Assembly (NCBI GenBank): GCA_902555185.1 | Contig: CACDSA010000001.1 | Span: 47,313 to 111,312 of the forward strand | DNA from: an uncultured Pelagibacteraceae bacterium | Lineage (GTDB): Bacteria > Pseudomonadota > Alphaproteobacteria > Pelagibacterales > Pelagibacteraceae | DNA: 64,000 nucleotides | Direction of reading: 5' to 3' | Shown: piece by piece, positions 49,216 through 58,120 of the stretch | Position numbering within the stretch: position 1 is the stretch's first letter | Layout: each line of letters begins with the position of its first letter | Position numbers and translations under genes: made by a program | Notes under the pieces: generated by a model | Seen by the model: the letters and a program-made list of their open reading frames with translations, nothing else | Database searches by the model: none | What the model was told of the DNA's origin: nothing

Positions 49216-49913
49216 TAGCTAACATTCCATCTATACCCGCTTCCATATCTAGTTTCAATTGCAGAAAACTTTTCATCTACCTTTTTAAACTTTTTTCTTA
49301 TTCTTTTTACATGACTATCAATAGTTCTATCTTCAATTTCTGTATTTTCCTTATAGGCAATATCCATTAAATGTGCTCTTTCTTTTATCACACCTGGTCT
49401 TTTAGCTAATTCTTTGACAATTAAAAATTCAGTAGTTGTCAATTTATCTGGTAAGGCTTTTCCGTTCCACTCGCACTCTAACTGAGCAGGATCTAATTTT
49501 AACTTACCATGGCTAATTATATTTTTTGTGTCATCGACAGTGCTAGTTTTTTTTCTTAGTTGAACTCTTATTCTCTCTATTAAAACTTTGGTTGAAAAAC
49601 CACCAGATTTTTTAACAAAATCGTCAGCGCCTAACTTTAAACCAAGGAGTTCGTCAACCTCATCATCTTTTGATGTTAAAAAGATTATTGGAATTGACAT
49701 TTTTTTTTTAAGTTTTTTTAGCAACTCTTCTCCATCCATTCTTGGCATTTTAATATCTAGAATTGCTAAATCAGGTGGATTTCTAGTCAATCCAATTAAA
49801 GCAGACTCTCCGTCAATATAAGTTTGGACTTTAAAACCTTCTCTTTCTAACGCCATGCTTATACTTGTTAGTATATTTCTATCATCATCTACTAAAGCAA
49901 TTGTTTGGGTCAT
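49215..49913 (-). CDS. chvI: response regulator of the ChvI/ExoI-regulator (OmpR) type
   Basis: The 232-aa regulator has a receiver with DDD (residues 8-10), the phospho-acceptor Asp in AILDIKMPRMDG and the Lys in DDFVKKSGG. The C-terminal winged helix (about 135-230) contains LTTTEFLIVKELAKRPG and the IDSHVKRIRKKF recognition region. It overlaps chvG by one base and pairs with it. Confidence 0.92.
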   Translation of the reverse strand: MTQTIALVDDDRNILTSISMALEREGFKVQTYIDGESALIGLTRNPPDLAILDIKMPRMDGEELLKKLKKKMSIPIIFLTSKDDEVDELLGLKLGADDFVKKSGGFSTKVLIERIRVQLRKKTSTVDDTKNIISHGKLKLDPAQLECEWNGKALPDKLTTTEFLIVKELAKRPGVIKERAHLMDIAYKENTEIEDRTIDSHVKRIRKKFKKVDEKFSAIETRYGSGYRWNVS

Positions 49914-49952
49914 ATTTTTATTCTCTTGATTATGATGTCAAAATTTAGGCGT

Positions 49953-52718
49953 TTAATGGGCTTCTCCCCAATTGTTTCCTGAGTTAACACTAACTTCTAA
50001 GGGTATAGAAAACATATGATGATCCGAACTTGAAACTGAAGTCATTGCCTCTTTTACTATCTTCTTTACTTCATTCTCATCTTTTTTTAAACACTCAAAA
50101 ATAAGTTCATCGTGTATTTGCAAAAGCATTTTTGCATTCTTTTTTTCTTCAAGAACCTTATCAATTTTTATCATTGCCAATCTAATAATATCTGCAGCTG
50201 ATCCTTGTATTGGAGCATTAATGGCTGCTCTTTCTTGAAAAGCTCGTACACTAAAATTTTTATCATTAATTCCTCTTAAATGAATTCTTCTTCCAAAAAT
50301 ATTTGTAACAAAACCCTGCTTCCTGCAAGTTTTAATCGTAGTGTTCATATAATCTTTTATCTCAGGGAATTTCCTAAAATATGAATTAATAAAACTTAAA
50401 GCTTCTTCGTTTGATACAGATATTTGTTTTGCTAATCCATATTGTGTTATTCCGTAAATAATTCCAAAATTAATAGCCTTTGCTTTTCGTCTAAAATCAT
50501 CTGTCACTTTTGCAATTGGAATATCAAAAACTTGGCTTGCTGTTAAAGAATGGATATCTTGATTATTTTTAAAAGCTTTCTTTAGTTCTTTTACATCAGC
50601 CATATCGGCAAGAATTCTCATTTCTATTTGATTATAGTCTGCTGAAATAAGTAAATTATTTTTATCAGCTACAAATGCTTTCCTAATCTCTTTGCCATCC
50701 AAAGTTTTTATAGGAATATTTTGTAAATTTGGATCACTCGAGGCTAGCCTGCCAGTATTAGTTGCTGCTAGTAAGAAAGAAGTGTGAACTCTTTTTGTTT
50801 TTTTACTTATATGATCTTGCAAAGCGTCTGTGTAAGTGCTTTTTAGTTTTGAAACCTGCCGCCATTCTAAAACCAAATTAGGAAATTTATGTCCTGTGGA
50901 AGCTAAATCTTCTAAGATTTTAGCACTCGTAGCTAAACTGCCTTTTTTTGTTTTTTTTAACTTAGCTATCTTTAGGTCATTGTAAATTATTTCTCCTAAT
51001 TGTTTTGGTGATCCGATATTGAATTTTTTACCTGATATTTTGTAAATTTCTTTTTCAATAGTTATTAATCTTTCCTCAAATTTCTTAGAAAGCTTTTTAA
51101 GATAAGCATCATCAACTTTTATGCCGTTCATCTCAAGCCTTGAAAGGATTTTGATCATTGGTTTTTCAAACTCCTCATAAACTCTTTCTAACTTTTCCTC
51201 AGATACTCTTTCAGATAAAACTTCATATAATCTTAGAGTTATGTCTGCATCTTCAGCAGCATATTCAGTGGCAGGTTTAATATCTACATCTGCAAAATTT
51301 AATTGTTTTTTTCCAGTGCCTACCAAATCTTTATACGAGATAGTTTTATGGCCAAGGTGCAATTCAGATAGAGTATCCATGTTATGTCTATTATTTCCAG
51401 CATCTAATGTATACGAAAGTAACATCGTGTCTTCTATTGAGCTTAATTCGATGCCGTTATTTTTAAATATAATAAAATCGTATTTAATATTTTGGCCGAC
51501 TTTTTTTATACTTGGATCTTCTAAAATTGGTTTAAGTTTTTTTAAAACTATATCCTTTTTTAATTCCGTTCTATCTTTATGACCTACTGGAATATAAAAG
51601 GCCTGGTTAGCCTCATAACATAAAGATATACCCACTAGATCTGCTTCTTGTGGATTTAGAGAAGAAGTTTCAGTATCAATCGCTATAACTGCTTTTTCAT
51701 CTAGTTTTTTTATTAATTCGTCAAGTTGTTTTTCTTTTGAAATAGTTTTGTAGATCTTGGTATTTATCTTATTATTTTTTTTTACTAGAGTTTTGTTGTT
51801 AAAATCTTTATTTGATGGTTCGCCATAAAAACTAATTGCTTTGCTTAGCAGTCTATTAAACTCCATTTCTCTTAAAAAATCATACAATCTATCTCTATCT
51901 ATATCTTTAATGATGAAATCAGCAGCATCATTCTTGAGTGGGACATCATTTTTCAAAGTAACTAATTGCTTACTAATCATGGCTTTATCTTTGTTAGATA
52001 GCAATGTTTCTCTTCTTTTATTTTGAGGTATTTCTGATGCCTTTTTTAATAAATTTTCTAACGTTTTGTATTTATTTATAAGTTCTGATGCTGTTTTAAT
52101 GCCAATGCCGGGAACTCCTGGGACGTTATCTGAGCTGTCTCCAGCAAGTGATTGCACGTCTATTACTTGATCTGGTTTAACTCCAAATTTTTCGATTACT
52201 TCTTTTTCACCTATTACTTTACTTTTCATAGGATCAAATAGTCTGACTTTATTTGATACTAACTGCATCAAATCTTTATCAGATGAAATTACGGTTACCT
52301 TTGCTCCTGCTTCTGTAATTTTTTTTGCATAAGTTGCTATAAGGTCATCTGCTTCATAATTTGAAAGTTCAATTGATGGTAAATTGAAAGCTTCAACAGA
52401 TTTTCTTATATATTCAAACTGAGGGGCTAAATCATCAGGTGCTTCTGCCCTGTTTGCTTTATAATCACTGTATATTTCATTTCTAAAATTTTTTCTAGCT
52501 GAGTCAAATATAACAGCAAAATGAGTAGGTTTGTTTTTAGAATCATCTGATCTAGCATCCTCTAAAAGTTTAAAAAGCATCGAACAAAAACCACTAACAG
52601 CTCCTGTGGGCAGACCGTCACTTTTTCTAGATAAAGGCGGTAAAGCGTAATAAGCTCTGAATATATAGCCTGAACCATCTATTAAATAAAAATGATCTGT
52701 TTTTTTTATTGAACTCAT
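49953..52718 (-). CDS. polA: DNA polymerase I
   Basis: The 921-aa protein has all three domains: the 5' nuclease (residues 1-300: LIDGSGYIFRAYYALP, SSDKDLMQL, GDSSDNVPGVPGIG), the 3'-5' exonuclease with intact DTETSS and DADITLRLY metal residues, and the polymerase with DYNQIEMRILADM, RRKAKAINFGIIYGITQYG and LQIHDELIFE. It fills gaps in repair and Okazaki-fragment maturation. Confidence 0.97.
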   Translation of the reverse strand: MSSIKKTDHFYLIDGSGYIFRAYYALPPLSRKSDGLPTGAVSGFCSMLFKLLEDARSDDSKNKPTHFAVIFDSARKNFRNEIYSDYKANRAEAPDDLAPQFEYIRKSVEAFNLPSIELSNYEADDLIATYAKKITEAGAKVTVISSDKDLMQLVSNKVRLFDPMKSKVIGEKEVIEKFGVKPDQVIDVQSLAGDSSDNVPGVPGIGIKTASELINKYKTLENLLKKASEIPQNKRRETLLSNKDKAMISKQLVTLKNDVPLKNDAADFIIKDIDRDRLYDFLREMEFNRLLSKAISFYGEPSNKDFNNKTLVKKNNKINTKIYKTISKEKQLDELIKKLDEKAVIAIDTETSSLNPQEADLVGISLCYEANQAFYIPVGHKDRTELKKDIVLKKLKPILEDPSIKKVGQNIKYDFIIFKNNGIELSSIEDTMLLSYTLDAGNNRHNMDTLSELHLGHKTISYKDLVGTGKKQLNFADVDIKPATEYAAEDADITLRLYEVLSERVSEEKLERVYEEFEKPMIKILSRLEMNGIKVDDAYLKKLSKKFEERLITIEKEIYKISGKKFNIGSPKQLGEIIYNDLKIAKLKKTKKGSLATSAKILEDLASTGHKFPNLVLEWRQVSKLKSTYTDALQDHISKKTKRVHTSFLLAATNTGRLASSDPNLQNIPIKTLDGKEIRKAFVADKNNLLISADYNQIEMRILADMADVKELKKAFKNNQDIHSLTASQVFDIPIAKVTDDFRRKAKAINFGIIYGITQYGLAKQISVSNEEALSFINSYFRKFPEIKDYMNTTIKTCRKQGFVTNIFGRRIHLRGINDKNFSVRAFQERAAINAPIQGSAADIIRLAMIKIDKVLEEKKNAKMLLQIHDELIFECLKKDENEVKKIVKEAMTSVSSSDHHMFSIPLEVSVNSGNNWGEAH

Positions 52719-52760
52719 ATATACATATTACATTGAATTCTTAACTAAGATTAAAAAATT

Positions 52761-53690
52761 ATGTCTAATAATGCTTTAACTGTTGAAAATCTTAATAAAA
52801 CCTATTCAAATTCCAAAACAAAAAAAGAAACTAAAGCTATAACTGATTTAAATTTTGAAGTTAAAGAGGGAGAAGTTTTCGGACTGCTTGGGCCGAATGG
52901 TGCTGGCAAAACAACTTTTTTAAGTATTTTAGGAGGAACAGTTACTAAAACATCCGGATATGTTAATGTTTGGGGTTTCGATCTAGACAAAAACCCAAGG
53001 CAAGTTAAAGCTTCGATAGGAATAGTTCCGCAGGAAGTAAACTTAGATGCTTTTTTCAGTCCAAAACAATTACTAGAACTTCAAGCTGGTCTTTATGGAA
53101 TAGCCAAAAGAGATAGAATAACAGACTTAATACTTCAAATGGTTTCCTTGGAAAGTAAGGCTAACGCGTATTCAAGAAGTTTATCTGGTGGTATGAAAAG
53201 AAGACTTTTAATTGCAAAAGCAATGGTTCACCAGCCTCCAATATTAATTTTGGATGAGCCAACAGCAGGAGTGGATGTGGAGCTTAGAAACAACCTTTGG
53301 AATAATGTAAAAAAACTTAATAAAGAGGGTGTAACAATAATTTTAACAACTCACTATCTTTTGGAGGCGCAAGAAATGTGTGATCGTATAGCTATCATTG
53401 ATAAAGGTAATTTAGTTGCTTTAGATACAACAGAAAAACTTTTAGAGAGAATTAAAACTAAAAAAATCAATTTCAAGGTTAAAAATGTAAATTTAAATCT
53501 CCCCCTAATTATGAAAGGTATTAAGTTTAAAATCATTTCAAAAAATCAAATTACTGCAATATATGAAAAAAATTCATTAAATTTTGGTGAAATAATTAAT
53601 TATTTTAAGCAAAATGACTTAAAAATTGAGGACATTTCCACAGATGATGGTGACTTGGAAGATGTATTTATACAATTAACAAAGCACTAG
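52761..53690 (+). CDS. ABC transporter ATP-binding protein (YadG/NatA type)
   Basis: The 309-aa ATPase has Walker A GPNGAGKTT (about 45-53), the signature LSGGMKRRLLIAKAM, Walker B ILILDEPTAGVD and H-loop LTTHYLL. The C-terminal 80 residues are typical of the ABC-2 exporters. The permease that usually follows this ATPase (YadH-like) is not adjacent; bioY follows instead. The target substrate is unknown. Confidence 0.9.
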   Translation: MSNNALTVENLNKTYSNSKTKKETKAITDLNFEVKEGEVFGLLGPNGAGKTTFLSILGGTVTKTSGYVNVWGFDLDKNPRQVKASIGIVPQEVNLDAFFSPKQLLELQAGLYGIAKRDRITDLILQMVSLESKANAYSRSLSGGMKRRLLIAKAMVHQPPILILDEPTAGVDVELRNNLWNNVKKLNKEGVTIILTTHYLLEAQEMCDRIAIIDKGNLVALDTTEKLLERIKTKKINFKVKNVNLNLPLIMKGIKFKIISKNQITAIYEKNSLNFGEIINYFKQNDLKIEDISTDDGDLEDVFIQLTKH

Positions 53691-53721
53691 ATTTTAATGA
53701 AAAAAATGTTTATTTAATTGT

Positions 53722-54273
53722 ATGGAATTAGTAAAAAATTTAAAACAATCAAAAATATTAAAATATGTTTTCCTAGCTTTAATTGGAAGCATAGTCTTAG
53801 CTATTTCTTCAAAAATTAAAATTCCTTTTTATCCTGTTCCAATGACGATGCAAACATTTGTGATTTTAGTAATAGGTATTGGTTTTGGTTGGAAATTAGG
53901 ATTGGCAACTGTATCTTTATATTTATTCGAAGGAATTATTGGATTACCTGTTTTTTCAGGAACTCCGGAAAAAGGTATAGGATTAATTTATTTTACTGGT
54001 CCTACAATGGGTTATCTCTTGGGTTTCTTAGTTGCAGTCTATATTTCTGGAAAATTTACTTATGATAGTAATGTAATAAAAAACTTTTTAAAACTTTTGC
54101 TTGCAACAAGTTTTATTTATTTTTTAGGAATGTCTTGGTTGGGGAATTTAATTGGCTGGGATAAACCAATTTATCAGTTGGGTGCACATCCTTTTTTACT
54201 TGCAGAACTTTTCAAAATACTAATTGCTACCTTTGCAATTAATCAAATCAAAAAAATTAAAAAATTAATTTAG
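53722..54273 (+). CDS. bioY: BioY biotin transporter substrate-specific component
   Basis: The 183-aa six-helix protein has the BioY signature PFYPVPMTMQTFVILVIG (about 36-53), then LFEGIIGLPVF and GPTMGYLLGF. It binds and imports biotin. No EcfT or EcfA genes are near, so it may work alone or borrow an ECF module from elsewhere. It converges with regA. Confidence 0.93.
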   Translation: MELVKNLKQSKILKYVFLALIGSIVLAISSKIKIPFYPVPMTMQTFVILVIGIGFGWKLGLATVSLYLFEGIIGLPVFSGTPEKGIGLIYFTGPTMGYLLGFLVAVYISGKFTYDSNVIKNFLKLLLATSFIYFLGMSWLGNLIGWDKPIYQLGAHPFLLAELFKILIATFAINQIKKIKKLI

Positions 54274-54275
54274 TT

Positions 54276-54848
54276 TTATCTTGGAGACCTTTTAGAAAGA
54301 ATTCTTTGAAGGGTTCTTCTGTGCATTTTAAGTCTTCTTGCTGTCTCAGAAACATTTCTATTACATAATTCGAAGACTCGGTGTATATGTTCCCATTTTA
54401 CTCTATCGGCAGACATTGGGTTTTCAGGTGGTTTTGCTTTTGACTCAGGTGAAGCCAATAAAGCCGCCTCAACGTCATCTGCATCTACAGGTTTAGCTAT
54501 ATAATCGATTGCGCCTTCTTTCACTGCAGCTACAGCCGTAGGTAGATTCCCGTATCCCGTTAACATTACAATTCTGCTATCTTTTTTATTTTTTGAAAGT
54601 TCTTTAACAACATCCAATCCATTGCCATCTTCAAGCCTAAGATCAATTACAGCAAAGGCTGTAGGAGCTGTTTTAGCAATATTAAGACCCTCAGCTACTG
54701 ATTTGGCCTCTTTAATTTGAAATCCTTTCTTTTCCATGGCTCTTGCAAGCCTACCCCTTAAAGGATCATCATCATCAAGGATTAATAGCGATTTATCAGC
54801 AAAGTCTGCTAATTTTAGCTGCTCTGGGGCGTTTTTTTGCGATCTCAT
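54276..54848 (-). CDS. regA: response regulator of the RegA/ActR/PrrA type
   Basis: The 190-aa regulator starts at the ATG at 54848 (the frame extends to a TTG at 54875, but the longer form is less family-like). The receiver has LLILDDDDPL, the phospho-acceptor Asp in AVIDLRLEDGNG and the Lys in YIAKPVDADD, and the C-terminal Fis-type helix-turn-helix contains VSETARRLKMHRRTLQRIL. It is the redox response regulator paired with RegB, which lies at 58110-59399. Confidence 0.92.
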   Translation of the reverse strand: MRSQKNAPEQLKLADFADKSLLILDDDDPLRGRLARAMEKKGFQIKEAKSVAEGLNIAKTAPTAFAVIDLRLEDGNGLDVVKELSKNKKDSRIVMLTGYGNLPTAVAAVKEGAIDYIAKPVDADDVEAALLASPESKAKPPENPMSADRVKWEHIHRVFELCNRNVSETARRLKMHRRTLQRILSKRSPR

Positions 54849-54920
54849 ATAGAGCCATATAGGTACTGTTGACAAAATTTCAACACGACAAAAATGTCCT
54901 TTTTTTCTTTACATAGAGTT

Positions 54921-54957
54921 AAAAAAACCTTAAACGCGAAATAAATAAGGTTTTTTT
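54921..54957 (+). terminator. terminator-like leader hairpin before the polyamine operon
   Basis: AAAAAAACCTTA and TAAGGTTTTTTT form a 12-bp stem around a 13-base loop, followed by T residues on the plus strand. No plus-strand gene ends here, so it may be an attenuator in the leader of the decarboxylase at 55008 or a terminator of a regA-antisense RNA. Confidence 0.5.
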
Positions 54958-55007
54958 TATTAAATTTTTTAAAAAATCTTTGTGTAATTAAACGAGGGAC
55001 ACATGAA

Positions 55008-56189
55008 ATGGGAAAATTTAAAACAGTTAACGAATTAGTTAACTCATTACAACCAGATTACCCCGTATATTGTATACGGCTAAACGAGATTAAAAAATCC
55101 GTAAAATTTTTTAAAGATAATTTTCCTGGAGAAATACTCTACGCTGTTAAGACGAATCCAAACGAAAAAATTATTAAACAGATTATTGCTAATGGTGTTA
55201 ATGAATTTGATGTTGCCTCTCTAAATGAAATTAAGCTCCTAAATAAAATTAAGTCAGATGCGAAATTACATTTTATGCATACTATTAAAAGTAAAGAAAG
55301 TATATCATCGGCTTACTTCAATTATGGTGTTAAAAGCTTTTCTCTTGATAGTAAAGATGAGTTAAGGAAAATTCTAGAAGCTACTAATCAAGCAAAAGAT
55401 TTAGAATTATTTGTAAGAATTGCAATTTCGAATGAACACGCTGAAATAGATCTATCTAGAAAATTTGGTGCGCTTCCCTCTGAAGCTTTAGGATTAGTAA
55501 GATTATGTAAGGAACATTCAAAAAAACTTGGCATAAGTTTTCACGTTGGCTCTCAATGTATGCATAAAATTTCTTACTCAAAAGGAATTCGTGAAATTGG
55601 AAATATTATTAAAAAAACAAAAATAGTACCAAATACAATTAATGTTGGCGGGGGATTTCCATCTATATATCCAGATCTCAATCCTGAACCATTAATTAAT
55701 TATATGGATGAAATTAAAAAAGAGCTAAATAACTTGAAATTAAATAAATTACCAGAAATCATATGTGAACCAGGAAGAGCTCTTGTAGCAGAAAGTGGAT
55801 CTACAATTGTGAAAGTTATTTTAAGAAAGAAAAATAATCTTTACATAAATGACGGAACGTATGGATCTTTATTTGATGCTGGAGCACCAAACTTTGTTTT
55901 ACCATCAAAGATGATTACAAGCGGAAGAATTCAGTCTAAAAAACTAACTGCTTTTAGTTTTTTTGGACCAACTTGTGATGGATTAGATTACATGAAAGGA
56001 CCTTTTTTGTTACCAAATAATATTAAAGAGGGTGACTATATAGAGTTAGGTCAGTTAGGAGCTTACAGTCTTACTTTCAGAACAAACTTCAACGGTTTTT
56101 ATTCAAATGATATTCACGAATTAAGTGACAAACCAATTATATCAATGTACGATAATGTTAATGATAAAGTTGGTTCTTTAGTAGCTTAA
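55008..56189 (+). CDS. fold-type III PLP decarboxylase (ornithine/lysine decarboxylase type)
   Basis: The 393-aa protein is a group IV (alanine-racemase-fold) decarboxylase. The PLP lysine is in YAVKTNPNE (Lys46 region), HVGSQCM and CEPGRALVAESG follow, and the substrate cysteine and aspartate lie in FGPTCDGLDYM. The CDG motif fits ornithine decarboxylase, with lysine also possible. Product would be putrescine or cadaverine. The ATGA stop/start overlap couples it to the next gene. Confidence 0.88.
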   Translation: MGKFKTVNELVNSLQPDYPVYCIRLNEIKKSVKFFKDNFPGEILYAVKTNPNEKIIKQIIANGVNEFDVASLNEIKLLNKIKSDAKLHFMHTIKSKESISSAYFNYGVKSFSLDSKDELRKILEATNQAKDLELFVRIAISNEHAEIDLSRKFGALPSEALGLVRLCKEHSKKLGISFHVGSQCMHKISYSKGIREIGNIIKKTKIVPNTINVGGGFPSIYPDLNPEPLINYMDEIKKELNNLKLNKLPEIICEPGRALVAESGSTIVKVILRKKNNLYINDGTYGSLFDAGAPNFVLPSKMITSGRIQSKKLTAFSFFGPTCDGLDYMKGPFLLPNNIKEGDYIELGQLGAYSLTFRTNFNGFYSNDIHELSDKPIISMYDNVNDKVGSLVA

Positions 56190-57238
56190 TGAATAAAAAA
56201 AATAGTCCAAATATCGGACACAATAAAAAATCTTTGCTTAATTCCCCGGTTGAACACATCGATATCAAGTCTTTTGATGCTCGTAAAATTATTGATGGTA
56301 TGAGTAAGATGTCTTTTACTTCTAGAGATACAGCCAAAGCGGCAGCTATTTATAATGAAATGCTTGCAGATAAAGATTGTTCAATTTTTTTAACTTTAGC
56401 AGGCTCAACTTCAGCAGGTGGATGCATTGATTTATACACTGATTTAGTAAAACATAACATGGTTGATGCTATTGTGGCCACAGGGGCCTCGATTATAGAC
56501 ATGGATTTTTTTGAAGCTTTAGGCTTCAAACATTATCAAGGTTCTCAGTTTCAAGATGATACTGAACTAAGAAATAACTATATAGATAGAATTTATGATA
56601 CCTATATAGATGAGGAAGAACTACAAGCATGTGACCAAACTATTTGTGATATTGCAAATACATTAAAACCTAAAACTTATACCTCAAGAGAATTCATATT
56701 AGAGTTAGGAAAATATCTTAAATCTAATTCTAAAAAAAAAGGTTCTTTAATTGAGACTGCATATGATAATGATGTTCCAATATTTTGCCCAGCTTTCACT
56801 GATAGCTCTGCAGGTTTTGGGCTTGTAATGCATCAAGAAAAGAATCCTGATAAACATATTACAATTGACTCCATAAGAGAATTTAGAGAGTTGACTGAAA
56901 TTAAGCTTCGATCAAAGCAATCAGGACTGCTGATGATTGGGGGAGGAGTGCCTAAAAATTTCATTCAGGACACAGTTGTTTGTGCAGAATTGTTAGGCAA
57001 AAAGGTCGATATGCATAAATATGCTATACAAATAACTGTTGCTGATACTAGAGATGGTGCTTGCAGTAGTTCTACATTAAAAGAAGCTAGCTCATGGGGG
57101 AAAGTTGATATTACAAAAGAACAAATGGTATTTGCTGAAGCTACGAGTGTATTGCCATTAATTGCAAGTGATGCATATCATAGAGCTAATTGGAAAAAGA
57201 GAACAAAAAGAAATTTTTCACAAATATTTCAGTCTTAA
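56189..57238 (+). CDS. deoxyhypusine-synthase-family enzyme (bacterial, likely homospermidine-type synthase)
   Basis: The 349-aa protein matches the deoxyhypusine synthase fold: FLTLAGSTSAGG, GASIIDMDFFEALG, CPAFTDSSAGFG, MIGGGVPKNF, and the catalytic lysine in SSWGKV (the SWGK site). Bacteria have no eIF5A, so these homologues use other amines, such as putrescine, to make homospermidine or related polyamines with NAD-dependent spermidine cleavage. The next gene's ATG follows its stop immediately. Confidence 0.85.
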   Translation: MNKKNSPNIGHNKKSLLNSPVEHIDIKSFDARKIIDGMSKMSFTSRDTAKAAAIYNEMLADKDCSIFLTLAGSTSAGGCIDLYTDLVKHNMVDAIVATGASIIDMDFFEALGFKHYQGSQFQDDTELRNNYIDRIYDTYIDEEELQACDQTICDIANTLKPKTYTSREFILELGKYLKSNSKKKGSLIETAYDNDVPIFCPAFTDSSAGFGLVMHQEKNPDKHITIDSIREFRELTEIKLRSKQSGLLMIGGGVPKNFIQDTVVCAELLGKKVDMHKYAIQITVADTRDGACSSSTLKEASSWGKVDITKEQMVFAEATSVLPLIASDAYHRANWKKRTKRNFSQIFQS

Positions 57239-58120
57239 ATGAATTACTTAGACCAAAAAAAAGGTTTTTTGGGATTTGATGCAAATCACAAATCTGAATC
57301 GCAAGTAGTTGTGGTGCCTTTCGGTTTAGAAAAAACTGTGAGCTATGGTAGCGGATGTAAGAATGGACCAAAAGAAATAATTAAGGCTTCTCATCAAGTT
57401 GAGTTATTTGACGAAGAGTTAAACAAAGAGCCATACAAAGAAATCGGTATTCAAACTTTAAAACCGTTTAAGATAAAAAATAAATTAAATGATGCTTTAA
57501 ATCAATTATCAGAAATTAATGAAAAGATACTTTCTGAGAATAAATTTCCGCTAATTCTAGGAGGAGAACACTCTATTACTCCAGGATCAATTAAACCATT
57601 TGCTAAAAGACATAAAGAGTTAATTCTTCTTCATTTTGATGCTCATGCCGATCTAAGAGAAAGTTATCAAGGAGAAAAGTTTTCTCATGCTTCTGCAATT
57701 AAAAGATGTCTAGATTTTAAAAATTTAAAAGTTGTGTCTTTTGGAATTAGAAATCTCTCAAAATCTGAAATGAATTTTTATAATAAGAATAAAGATAGGA
57801 TAGAAATTTTTTGGGCTAAAGATAAAAAGAATTGGGATCTTCAGAGATTAGATAATTTATTTGAAAATAAACAAGTTTATATTACTTTTGATGTAGATGG
57901 TTTTGACGCAAGTATTATGCCAGCAACTGGAACCCCAGAACCAGGTGGATTATTTTGGGACGAAGTTTTGCCAATTATAAAGAAAGTCTGCCAAATATCA
58001 AATATAGTTGGCGCGGACATTAACGAGCTAGCACCAATAAAAAAATTTGACTCATATAACTTTTTAGTCGCAAAATTAGCTTATAAGATCCTTTCATATG
58101 CTTTTGAATTTAAGCGTTAA
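57239..58120 (+). CDS. speB: agmatinase/ureohydrolase family protein
   Basis: The 293-aa protein has the two-Mn centre motifs GGEHSIT, HFDAHADLRE, and DVDGFDAS (the DxDxxD segment), with TGTPEPGG. The length fits agmatinase (putrescine from agmatine); a guanidinobutyrase or other ureohydrolase cannot be excluded. It is the last gene of the polyamine operon and overlaps the convergent regB by 11 bases. Confidence 0.87.
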   Translation: MNYLDQKKGFLGFDANHKSESQVVVVPFGLEKTVSYGSGCKNGPKEIIKASHQVELFDEELNKEPYKEIGIQTLKPFKIKNKLNDALNQLSEINEKILSENKFPLILGGEHSITPGSIKPFAKRHKELILLHFDAHADLRESYQGEKFSHASAIKRCLDFKNLKVVSFGIRNLSKSEMNFYNKNKDRIEIFWAKDKKNWDLQRLDNLFENKQVYITFDVDGFDASIMPATGTPEPGGLFWDEVLPIIKKVCQISNIVGADINELAPIKKFDSYNFLVAKLAYKILSYAFEFKR

